Shown here: piece by piece, positions 1 through 9,500 of the stretch
How the letters are laid out: each line of letters opens with the position of its first letter
Numbering within the stretch: position 1 is the stretch's first letter
From: Oscillospiraceae bacterium
GTDB taxonomy: Bacteria > Bacillota > Clostridia > Oscillospirales > Oscillospiraceae
Assembly: GCA_015067565.1 (NCBI GenBank)
Contig: SVMF01000016.1
Location: 1 to 64,000 of the forward strand
DNA length: 64,000 nucleotides
Direction of reading: 5' to 3'
Position numbers and translations under genes: made by a program
The notes under the pieces: generated by a model
Told to the model about the DNA's origin: nothing
Seen by the model: only the letters and a program-made list of their open reading frames with translations
The model's database searches: none

Positions 1-57
1 CGCATAATAGCCCTGAAAGCCTTGGCTTGCAAGGGCTTTCGCGTTGTTCAGTACACA
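1..57. repeat. Partial copy of the multi-hairpin intergenic repeat (family 2)
   Basis: Positions 9-50 match 60942-60983 base for base over 42 nt. They hold the last hairpin of the multi-hairpin array found there (inner arms AGCCCT/AGGGCT, then GCGTTGTTCA). The copy enters from the left window edge and is followed at once by the truncated terminator-embedded element, so two repeat families are joined here. Confidence 0.75.
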
Positions 58-127
58 TTATTTGAACACAGATCGCCAACCGCCAAAAATTTGCATTTTG
101 ACGATTGGCGACTTTTTTGACACTCTG
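58..127 (+). repeat. Terminator-embedded element, copy A (truncated)
   Basis: The last ~67 bp match the right end of the 255-bp element seen at 3257-3511, including the terminal hairpin (arms CGCCAACCGCCAAAA and TTTTGACGATTGGCG) and the end TTTTTTGACACTCTG. The left ~190 bp are missing and replaced by family-2 repeat. The copy abuts the terminator hairpin at 128-155, as the intact copies do. It lies antisense to the neighbouring gene. Confidence 0.85.
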
Positions 128-155
128 ACGCAAGAGCTCTGCGGAGCTCTTGCGT
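128..155 (-). terminator. Stem-loop at the 3' end of the E2-like gene
   Basis: A perfect 12-bp stem (ACGCAAGAGCTC / GAGCTCTTGCGT) with loop TGCG lies 6 bp past the stop codon of the minus-strand gene. On the minus strand it is followed by the repeat element instead of a U-tract. This fits the gene-proximal duplicate of a terminator split by copy A. Confidence 0.6.
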
Positions 156-161
156 TTCGAT

Positions 162-1061
162 TTATACCTTAGCCTTTTGCAGTTCGAAGTCGACGGGGGT
201 TTCGGCCGTCTGCTCCAGAAGCTCCGGGTTTTCCAACAAATACTTCATCAGACGAATGGTCTTTGCAAAGTAATAGCCATCGGAAATTCGCTCATCGACG
301 GTCAAGCCGAGGTCGATACTATCCTTCATTACGTAGCTGCCGTCCTCGTTGAAGAACGGGCGCATCTTGCGCTCACCAACGATCACAAAGACCGATGTTG
401 TGCCCCAATTAGACAGATGGTGGTAACCGCTATGCAGTTTGATCGAGCCAAGGTTGGACAAAATGACCGATGCATAATACGGGTCCGTCTCACTCATAGA
501 GCTCGGCACCCAGCCGTGACGGTCGAGGAAACAGAAAAAGCGAGTCGCGATCCTTGTCACGAATCTCGGGAACTTCAGAAACGAATCCAGCACATCACTG
601 GTGCTGTCGTTCTTGCCCTTCTTGCACTCAGTCACCTGCTTGCGCATCTGATCGTGCACAGTAAACAGAGTCGTATCGGGCTTGCAGCAGATTCTCGCAA
701 GACCCTCGCCTGCATCGTCGGCAAATTTCTTCTTCATCGTGAAGGAAGCCGTGATCTCATGGCGATGATAGAGGGTCTTGTTGCAGATAAAACGGTTCAT
801 GTGCGGTCTTTGTGCCACGGTGCGCAGCATGGTCGTCACGATCAGCTGGAAAATGTTAAACTTATAGCCATCGGTATTGGCCGCGTTGAGCTTGTCCAGA
901 TAGGCCGCTGCCTTGGTCAGGTCGATTCGTTCGGTCACGAAGGCCTCGTTGTCCGTACGGTTCGGGAAGATCATCGGGATAATCAGATGCATTCCGTCCA
1001 GCTCGCGCACTCTCTTTGCATCTTTGCGATCGCCCCAGCGGCGACGCTCCTTTTTTGCCAT
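162..1061 (-). CDS. 2-oxoacid dehydrogenase E2-like acyltransferase-fold protein, catalytic His replaced
   Basis: A 299-aa soluble protein resembling the trimeric CAT-like catalytic domain of dihydrolipoamide acyltransferases (E2). The C-terminal stretch VDERISDGYYFAKTI (about residues 254-268) aligns with the E2 signature D-H-R-x-x-D-G, but the catalytic His is Glu. No lipoyl or E3-binding domain precedes it, and no E1 or E3 gene is nearby. Known family: CAT/E2 fold transferases. Inference: a stand-alone member that either uses another residue or has lost acyl transfer. It starts 23 bp after the zinc-ribbon gene, so the two are probably co-transcribed. The ribosome binding site (AAAGAGAG) is weak. 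Confidence 0.7.
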   Translation of the reverse strand: MAKKERRRWGDRKDAKRVRELDGMHLIIPMIFPNRTDNEAFVTERIDLTKAAAYLDKLNAANTDGYKFNIFQLIVTTMLRTVAQRPHMNRFICNKTLYHRHEITASFTMKKKFADDAGEGLARICCKPDTTLFTVHDQMRKQVTECKKGKNDSTSDVLDSFLKFPRFVTRIATRFFCFLDRHGWVPSSMSETDPYYASVILSNLGSIKLHSGYHHLSNWGTTSVFVIVGERKMRPFFNEDGSYVMKDSIDLGLTVDERISDGYYFAKTIRLMKYLLENPELLEQTAETPVDFELQKAKV

Positions 1062-1084
1062 TTATCTTTTCTCTCTTTCTTTTT

Positions 1085-2440
1085 TTATTCTAATGCAGGG
1101 GCCAAAAGCTCCATAAGCTTTTGGAATAATTCTTCTTGTTCTTCTTCCGTCAGATCTTCGATGTTTACCGGCTCGTCAGACAGCATTTCCGGCTGCTGCG
1201 CCAAGGGCATCATACGGCAGGTTACAAAATTGCCCATCAGATCCATGCGGAAGATGAGGCTCTCGCCTTCCACACCGTAGCCGATGGCCGTCGAATCATA
1301 CTCGTCGCCCTCGACGCGGATCTCCTGCTTCACATCATCAATGACAATGCGTCTGATCTCATCTTCATCCATGATCTCAATGATGATCTCACCCTGGGTA
1401 GAGGTCGTCTTAATGCGAGAACTCTGCTCCCCATCGGTAAAGCAATAGATGTCCGACCATGGATTACGGGCGCCAGCCAGAAGCATCTCCTCTCTATATG
1501 TCTCGTCACCCTCGGTAAAGTCAAGGCTGAAACCGATGCACAGGCCATCCTGCACGAGCAGTGCAAAGTTGTCAATCCCTTCAAACGAGAGGGGTTCCTC
1601 CTCGAACAGGTCTTCATAGTCTTCCTCGGAGCTCAGAGCATTGGAAAGCAGACCCTCCTTGAGCTGCTCTAAGGCCTCTTTGTCGCAGGTAACCTCGTGT
1701 CTCTGGCAGACGAACTCACCACTCGGGAGCTGATATGTCTGCTCGGTCACAGATGTACTCTCCACGCTGTCGAGCAGCTGCTGCCACAGCGTTTTTGCCG
1801 TATCGTTGTCAATGGTCGCCTTGGGATTGGTCAAAAATCCGAGTGAACCGAAATCAGGCAGGAATTCATCCTCATTCTCCTGGCGCAGGACGCGGTCAAA
1901 AATTGTCGGCATCTGAATCTGCAATTCATCCTCGCATATCGCAAAATTGATCGGCAGATTTATGGTTCGGTCATCTCGGGAGATGTTGTATTCCATGCAG
2001 CCGCTCACGATCTTCGACTCGGTCGCCATATGCATCAGGACCTTGGTACCTGCATATACCGTTTCTTCCTCTATCTGCATATCCATCTGCAAAGAATACT
2101 TTGACTGGTCAAACTGCTTGCTCGCATCCAGGAAGGCCTTGAAATTCGGTGCGTCCAGGAATAGATCCTCGAGCTGTCCTATGCTGCTCTGCAGCGCCTC
2201 AGAAACTGTCGGTTCCTTCTTCTCATCGGTCGTGCGCAGGAAAAAATACCAGGTCGCAGTCGCAATCATAGCCAGCACAAGCACACCGGCAACGATCTTC
2301 GTCCATGTCTTCTTCGGTTTCTTTTCGGGATAAGCGGTCACAACATCCTCTTGCGCCGTTTGAACAAGGTGTGCACCGCAACCGCTGCAAAAGCTGGCCT
2401 CGTCTGCATTTACACTACCGCAAAATGAACAATATTTCAT
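1085..2440 (-). CDS. Zinc-ribbon, single-pass membrane protein
   Basis: 451 aa. The start at 2440 is chosen because AAGGAG lies 9 nt upstream; an in-frame ATG at 2461 has no such site. The N-terminus MKYCSFCGSVNADEASFCSG carries a CxxC...CxxC zinc ribbon (residues 4-24). After a short charged linker comes one transmembrane helix (about residues 48-69), then about 380 residues predicted to be outside, rich in Asp/Glu. The outer part has no family I recognise. Similar architecture appears in the gene at 38985-39740. Such zinc-ribbon/one-helix proteins are common in Clostridia and their roles are mostly unknown. It is first gene of a two-gene run with the E2-like protein and divergent from the HD hydrolase. 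Confidence 0.75.
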   Translation of the reverse strand: MKYCSFCGSVNADEASFCSGCGAHLVQTAQEDVVTAYPEKKPKKTWTKIVAGVLVLAMIATATWYFFLRTTDEKKEPTVSEALQSSIGQLEDLFLDAPNFKAFLDASKQFDQSKYSLQMDMQIEEETVYAGTKVLMHMATESKIVSGCMEYNISRDDRTINLPINFAICEDELQIQMPTIFDRVLRQENEDEFLPDFGSLGFLTNPKATIDNDTAKTLWQQLLDSVESTSVTEQTYQLPSGEFVCQRHEVTCDKEALEQLKEGLLSNALSSEEDYEDLFEEEPLSFEGIDNFALLVQDGLCIGFSLDFTEGDETYREEMLLAGARNPWSDIYCFTDGEQSSRIKTTSTQGEIIIEIMDEDEIRRIVIDDVKQEIRVEGDEYDSTAIGYGVEGESLIFRMDLMGNFVTCRMMPLAQQPEMLSDEPVNIEDLTEEEQEELFQKLMELLAPALE

Positions 2441-2503
2441 AAAAAACACTCCTTTCTTCATTTAATTCTACCATCAAAAGTGCAAAATGTCAATTCTTCT
2501 GTA

Positions 2504-2532
2504 TTGATATATTTTGGGTTTTCTGTTATACT
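2504..2532 (+). promoter_or_regulatory. Sigma-A promoter of the HD hydrolase gene
   Basis: TTGATA (2504-2509), 17-bp spacer, TATACT (2527-2532). The start codon is about 12 nt after the expected transcription start, so the leader is very short. Confidence 0.75.
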
Positions 2533-2550
2533 GGTGCAGAGGTGAACATT

Positions 2551-3207
2551 ATGACTTATCAGGAAATTGTGAAAAACGAAACCATCCGAGCCTATATTCA
2601 GCGCGCAGACGAATCCCTTGTTGCTCTGGGTTTCACCGAACACAGCTTCGCCCATGTGACGCACGTTGCGCAGACCGCAAAATACATTCTGGAAACGCTC
2701 GGCTATGATGCACATACCGTCGAACTCGCACAGATTGCCGGCTATCTTCACGACATCGGCAATCTCGTCAACCGCGTGGAGCATTCCCAAAGCGGTGCCG
2801 TCATGGCCTTTCAGATTCTAACCTCTCTCGGCTTTGCCGCAGAAGATGTAGCGACCATCGTCACCGCCATCGGAAATCACGACGAGGGCACGGGAGTCCC
2901 TGTAAACGCAGTTGCTGCCGCCCTGATCCTGGCAGACAAGGCCGATGTCCGCAGGAGTCGCGTGCGCAATCAGGACACCATCACATTTGATATTCACGAC
3001 CGTGTGAACTATTCCGTCTCGAAGTCTCAGATGACCATCAACGAGGCGCACAACGCGGTGAAGCTGGAGCTGACGGTCGACACCAACTTCGGCTCGGTGA
3101 TGGATTATTTTGAAATTTTCATGCAGCGTATGATCTTCTGCAGAAAGGCAGCCGAAAAGCTCGGCCTGCAATTCAAGCTGGTGATCAACGAACAGCAATT
3201 AATTTGA
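2551..3207 (+). CDS. HD-domain phosphohydrolase
   Basis: 218 aa. The ATG at 2551 follows AGAGGTG by 6 nt and is preferred over a GTG at 2542 that lies inside that site. HD-superfamily metal ligands are visible: His in FAHVTHVAQ, the HD pair in AGYLHDIGN, a second NHDEG motif, and the late Asp in ILADKADVRRSR. These proteins are metal-dependent phosphohydrolases, often acting on nucleotides or on (p)ppGpp-like or cyclic substrates; the substrate here cannot be told. No transmembrane segment or sensor domain is present. The gene is monocistronic: its own promoter is upstream, and repeat copy B fills its terminator downstream. Confidence 0.85.
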   Translation: MTYQEIVKNETIRAYIQRADESLVALGFTEHSFAHVTHVAQTAKYILETLGYDAHTVELAQIAGYLHDIGNLVNRVEHSQSGAVMAFQILTSLGFAAEDVATIVTAIGNHDEGTGVPVNAVAAALILADKADVRRSRVRNQDTITFDIHDRVNYSVSKSQMTINEAHNAVKLELTVDTNFGSVMDYFEIFMQRMIFCRKAAEKLGLQFKLVINEQQLI

Positions 3208-3218
3208 TCTCTACAAAG

Positions 3219-3550
3219 CATTGCCCCGAGATCGGCAGAGCCGATCTCGGGGCAATCAGTCTGTCGAAAAACTTGATTTTCGACAGACTGACAGAGTTCA
3301 AAAAGTCGGCAAGACGAGCAAACCGAGCGCGTCGGCGTACGATGGTATGGTAGAGCTCGGTTTGCGATGTAAGTCAAAATGCCTTGCGCAGCAAGCATTT
3401 GAAGTGCTTTTTTGCTGTATCGGAGATACGTTCGCAATCGCTTATTTGAACACAGATCGCCAACCGCCAAAAATTTGCATTTTGACGATTGGCGACTTTT
3501 TTGACACTCTGCATTGCCCCGAGATCGGCTTCAGCCGATCTCGGGGCAAT
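3219..3550 (+). repeat. Terminator-embedded element, copy B, with both flanking hairpins
   Basis: The element core is 3257-3511 (255 bp). It is bracketed by two copies of one terminator stem, CATTGCCCCGAGATCGGC paired with GCCGATCTCGGGGCAAT, at 3219-3256 (loop AGA) and 3512-3550 (loop TTCA). The core holds a 5' hairpin (CAGTCTGTCG/CGACAGACTG), a central hairpin (GCAAACCGAGC/GCTCGGTTTGC), a smaller one (AATGCCTTGC/GCAAGCATT) and a 3' hairpin (CGCCAAC.../...ATTGGCG). It is sense relative to the upstream HD gene. Only the distal hairpin is followed by a T-rich tract (TTTTTATTTT). Confidence 0.9.
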
Positions 3551-3558
3551 TTTTATTT
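3512..3558 (+). terminator. Intrinsic terminator of the HD gene (distal hairpin)
   Basis: An 18-bp GC-rich stem with loop TTCA is followed by TTTTTATTTT. This is the functional terminator, because the proximal duplicate lacks a T-tract. It also lies just past the end of the converging 2,535-aa gene. Confidence 0.8.
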
Positions 3559-3567
3559 TGGCGAGTC

Positions 3568-6500
3568 TTATTGCGTTGCCATGTAGGCAGCAACGGCATC
3601 GCCATAGGTAAGCATAGCGTTCAGCAGAGCGATCTGACCTGCGTCGGTGCTGGTTGCACGAACCTTTGCAACATAGCTCTCAACGCTCCAGGTCACGGTG
3701 TTGGTGATGGCCTTATCGCCGTCGTACAGAGTGACGGTGATGAGTCTTCTCATCTGCTTTGCGCCGACATCGTCGAAGTCAGCTGCAACCATGACGGGGT
3801 TGAGGTTGTAAGCAGGCAGTTCCTTGATGACCGTGCCATCGAGTGCGTCCTTCACGACGAACTTCATGTTCGCCAGGTTTGCACCCGGCTTCAGATGCGA
3901 CAGCGTCAGAGTAACTCTTGCCTTCAGAACGACGCTGGTGTTCAAGGTGCCACGGCCGCCCTCTGCCTTGGAGCCATCGACTGCCTCGGGGATCACGGTG
4001 GTTGCGTAGGTCAGGTGCTCCTCCGTCAGATCGTCCGCAACCAGATTGTCCGTATCGTAGTCGAAGTAGGTCTGTGCAACTGCGCCATAACGGAGCATAT
4101 CGACATACATCGTCTTCTTCTCGGGAGTCGAGGTTGCAAGGTCAAGACCTCTGAGCAGATAATCCTTAACAGAGTCGGTCTGCATCGGGCCATAGTAGAG
4201 CGTTCCATCTGCGCCCACCGCGTACAGCGTTGCTCGGATCTCATCACCCATCTCCTTGACGGTCAAGCCGGTGAAGCTTGCATTGTGCAGGAAGGGGTTC
4301 GTTGCGTTGGGCAGTGGGTTGAGCGAGGTCTGGCCTTCACCATAGCCGAAGGTCACGGTCTTGGGTTCTGCGCCGGCCATGTCCTTCTCAACAACCAGAT
4401 AGAAGCTCTCATACTTGGAGATCATAGACTGGTTGACCGTGAATGCAACGCTCATCTCTGAACCAACAGAGATCGCCATGGTCGCCTTCAGCGTATCGAC
4501 ATAAACCTCCTTGGGTTTCGCGGACTCGATTGCGCCGCAGAGGCAAACACCACCATAGTAGGTATGCTCCGCAATCACATTGTAGTCGCAACCCAAGCAG
4601 CCGATGGTATGATTTGCACCGTTGTCGGTGAAGGTGAAGCTGTGCTTCTTTGCAGGGATGACCTGCTGTGCAAAGAGCACAACATTACATACTGAACAAT
4701 GGACGCCGGCGGTCTTGCCGGGCTGCGTGCAGGTCGGTGCAACCGCGGGATCGGTAACCCGAGTATGGCCCGTTGCAGGGATCGTCTGCTGTGCAACGAT
4801 CACCGCATTACAGACCGAGCAGTGGCTGCCTGCACTCTTGCCTTCGGTCGTGCAGGTGGCGGCAACGGCCTGGTCTTTAACCTCATTGTGGCCGAGAGCT
4901 GCGGTCTCAACATAGGATGCAGGCATCTCATGCACACCATCGGCATCGGCATAGTACTTGCTGCACTTGTCGCAGTAATAATGGTCGATGTAGCCAATCT
5001 GCGTACAGGTCGGAGCTGTCTGCTTGCGGAAGCCCAGATTGTGGCCTACCGCTTCGAGCACAACATAGTCCTTCGGCAGCACATAGGTTGCGCTCTCGTT
5101 TGCGAAGAACTGATCGCAGTTTGCGCACGCATAGAATGCCATGTTGCCGTCGGCCGTACAGGTCGGAGCGGTATATGCATGGTAGCTGAGGCTGTGTCCG
5201 ACTGCTTCGATCGTCTCAGTCTTGGTGTCCGAGCAGTACGCGCAGGTGTAGGTCTTAATGCCCGCGCTTGTGCAGCTCGGCTGGGTGGTAATGATACCGG
5301 AGTTATAGCTGTGGCCAAGGGCAGCGATCGGCTGCTGCGCAACGATGATGGCATTGCAGACCGAGCAGTGGCTGCCTGCGGTCTTGCCTTCGCTCGTACA
5401 GGTTGCAGCGACGGCCTTGTCAACGACCTTGGTGTGGCCGGTTGCGCCGAGTGCCTCAGTCTTGGTCTCGTCACACAGCGTGCAGCAGAAGGTCTTGACG
5501 CCCGTGGCGGTGCAGCTTGCAGCGGTTGTGATCTTGCCCTCGTCCCAGATGTGATCGGTCACGATGGAGTAGTCACAGCCGGTGCAGGTATGCATCTTGA
5601 ACGTGGTCTCGGTCTCGTCCGTGATGGAAACAAGCTTCAGGGTATGCGCAGTTGCATTGAACTGCGGATAAAGGGTTGCATCGGAGTCAAAGCTATAGCT
5701 GTCGAGGTCGACGACCGTACCGTCAGAGAGCGTCCAGCAGCGGAAGCTGTAGTGGTTGTTCTCGTCGATCTCCTGCTCCGGCAGGGTTCCGACAAAGCTG
5801 ACCTTACCGTCTGCGGAAACAACAGAATGCTGCACGGTGGTCTGGCCATCGTTTCCGATGAAGTCTACAAAGTAGATCGTGCCTGCAGGAGAATTTTCCT
5901 TCGATCCGATATAGATGTAGTCGATCTCCATTGTGCCTTCCTCGCCCTCGGGTACGCACAGAGCGGAGGCGGTCAGGCGGATGGCATAGATGTTGGAAAT
6001 GCCGCTCATATACTCGCCGACATTGAAGTTTGCTGTGAAGAACTCTCCGTTGAGCTCCTCAGCAGCCAGACTGTAGCGCAATGATCTGTCGGTGACAACC
6101 TCGGCACCTGCCTCGGTCATGATATGAAGCACAAGCTGGCCGTTGGTGCCTTCCACAACAGGCTGCAGGTCTGCGAGCTTCATACGAATCTGAATCAGGT
6201 TCGTATCCTCGCCCGGCTTGAATGTCAGCGGAGCGCTGCTCATGGCCAGCGTATCGGTAACGGTCTGCAGATACGGTGAGGTTCCGATGACCTTCGTCGA
6301 AACCGTGCCCTCTGCGCTGTTGTAGGTGGGCATCAGATTGCGTAGCTCGTTGGCCTTCCAGTTGCCGATGTCAAAGTTGATGTTTCCATAGGTCTTGGTC
6401 TTGTATCTTGCGCGATCGGCCTCAGTGTTTTCGAAGTCGAAATACAGTGTGTCGAGAACCGGCTGATTCTCTTTCTTGCCGACATAGAGAAAATCAATCG

Positions 6501-9500
6501 TGACCTTGCTGTTCTTGTCGCCGGCCACATTGCCGAAATACAGACGCAGCTTGTTCACGCTGCCGCAGGCGCGGATCTCATCGGTGATCGCAGCTGCGAT
6601 GGTGATATAATCTCTGGTATTGAGCTGCTCCTCTGTCAGGTCCACATTCTTGGAACTGAGAACACCATCTGCGCTGAAGAACTGAAGCGTGACAAAGGGA
6701 GTCTTGCCCTCGATCTTTGCAAATCCATCGAGCTTGATTCTGCTCTGCATGATCTCGGCCTCAGCAGGATTGTAGATCAGATTGGAGGTTGTATCGACAC
6801 AGATGGAGGTGATCTCGTCGTTCAGAGAGCCTGCGACCAGGGTACCGTTTGCATTGTCGATCGTCTCGCTGCCGTCGACAATACCGGTGGTCAGCGTGTT
6901 CCACTGCAGGTTCTCGGCATCGTCGTAGTTGATCTGACCGTAGGTCTTCTCGTTGTAGCGTTCCTTGTCTGCCACGGTGTTGCCGAAGTCAAAGTAGAGC
7001 TGATCCTTGATGGGCAGTTTTTCTTCAGCACCGACATAGAGGTAGTCGATAGACAGCTTGCCATCGGTAACATCGCCAAAGGCGATCTGCAGGCCATTGA
7101 TCCGCTCTGCGCTCGTGCAGGTCGCATCCGTCAGCGGCACGGTCACAACGGCATACTTGCCGTCAACAGCAGCCCTGCCCAGAGTGATGAAGTCCCATTC
7201 GTTTCTCTCGTTTACATAGAAGTACAGCTTAAGGTCGGTTTCCTGTGCAGTGGAGTTTTCGATCTTGAAGCGCAGCTGCAGATAATCCTTCGTGCCCGGC
7301 TCATAGCGCAGGGGTAGACTCTCTGCATTGGGCGCACCATTGATTGCCGTGCGGATATAGGAAGATGCCGTGATCGTACCGGTCAGGTCGCCATTTACAA
7401 CCGTGCCGTCGGCAATGTTGCTCAAGAGCCAGTTGGTGCTCGTATCGAAATACGTCTTGCCATAGGTTGCCGTGTCGTAGCGGGTCGCAGCCGCTGCATC
7501 AGCCTCGAAGTCGAAGAACAGGCTGTCCTGGATCGGACGACTCTCGGGTTCACCGACAAAGATGTAGTCAATCGTGAACTTGGCAAGCTGATCGGCAGCG
7601 GAGGAAATGCCACTGAAGCCGACACGCAGTGCACTGATGAAGCTTGCATTGGTAAAGGATGCTGCCAAAGGAATGCTGACCAGGTGGTACTTGCCGTCGA
7701 GGTAGCTTTCGTCGATTGCAAAGTTGGTTACTGCGCTGTTTGCAATGCTCGTTCTCTCTCCGGTCATGTAGTGAATACTGATCTTAGAATCGCCGTTGAT
7801 CACCGCATTTTCGATCTTGAAGCGCAGCTGCAGGGTGTCGGTCGCACTCGGGACATAGCGCAGCGGTGCATCGTCCGCGTTCAAGGTCGTGGAGGTCTGC
7901 ACATAGTGGTAATCCTGCGTTGCGTCCTTCGACTGGAAGGTCATAGTGCCTTCCTCGTTATCGAAGGCAAGGCTGCCGACAGAGATCTTTCTGGCTGCCC
8001 AGTTGCCGGTGTCGAAGTTGTTGTCGCCATAGGTCTTGGAGGTATAGCGCTGCTGATCCTCGGCAGAATTTTCAAAGCCAAAATACAGCTTATCGTTCGG
8101 TCCGACGTAGATATAGTCAATCGAGATCGTACCATCGCTTGCGCTTGTGATATTGCGGAAACGCAGGGCCAGGGACTTGATCTCATCCGCTCCCTTAAAG
8201 GTTTCCTTCACGGGGATGGTAACCGTCTGGTAGCCTTCTGCGCTCATATCCACATAGCCGAACGTATCGTCCTGTGCGCCGTTGGCTCCGTCCTTGACAT
8301 AGTCATAGACCACAGAAACAGTTGCCTTCTTGCCCGCGACCTCCTCGCAGCCGTTGAGCTTGAAGCGAACCTGTACATACTCAGCCTGCGCCGGCTTGTA
8401 GTTCAGGGGATAGTACTGATAGTGAGGCTCGCTCGACCACGGGAATGCACCGTACTTGGCCGTCGTCTCGATCCAGACATCATATTCGCCGTTGGTGTCA
8501 GGCGTTGCATCTACGCTGACATTCAGGGTGCCTGCGTCGTTGTCAACCGAGTAGTTCTTGGCATTACCATTGGATGCTGTTGCCCAGTAGCCCTCATTGC
8601 GGTCAAAGTTGCGACCACCGTAAGTAATGCCGTTATATCGGCTCATGGCTGCGGTATCATTTGTGAAGTCAAAGTACAGCTCGGTATCGTTCTGTGCAGA
8701 CGGAGCTGCTGCGACAGGTCCGACATAGATGTAATCAACCTCGTAATCTGCCTTTACGCTTGCATTCGAAGCCACATTCAGCGGATCGATACGAATGCCC
8801 GTCAGAGTCTGTCCGATATATTCCTTGCCGGAAGCAAACGGGAACTGGAGCACATGGTACTCACCGTCTGCGTAAGCTGTCGTTGCGTTGCCAATAACAT
8901 AGTCTGCATTGTACGACGGCTTGGCGCTTGTCTTGAAGAAGAAGTGCAGGCCGTTTGCCATACCCTCGGTAACGGTCGTCTTGATGCGCACCTCGATGAC
9001 ATCGCCCGCGACGATCGCATAATGCACCCCCTCCGTATCAAGATCCGCAGAGGCATACGGATCGTCGCCGTCGATCTGGCCATAAAGAACACCCTTAACG
9101 GTATCGACCGAGGCCGTCATGCTCTTCGGTGCAACCGCATTCCAATCTCCCGTGTCATTGGCGACACTGTCGGCATTGAAGTGCATATTCACATAGTTGG
9201 TCGCAACATAGCTGTATCCACAGCCGCCGTTGAGAGAATGGGCATCGACATCCGTCTTGCCGGTAGTGGGGTTCAAACCACCGACACACTCTTGCGCGGT
9301 ATAGCCGTCGGTCGTAGTGCTCTGCATAACGCAATCCTCGGTCAGATCGGTCAGGCAGTTGTAGCAAAACGCAAAGTGCTTTCCGTCGCCGTCCGTCCAA
9401 GTCTCGATATCGGTATGCTCAGCAGCACAGGTGCCCTTTACGATGCCGTTGTATGTGCCTGCCTCGACTGCAGAGGTCACGCAGAAGGACTTTCCCTCGG

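Noticed and set aside
3105-3470. A 121-codon minus-strand frame through repeat copy B
   Set aside because: It runs from the repeat into the HD gene, has no ribosome site, and its repeat part recurs wherever the structured element occurs.
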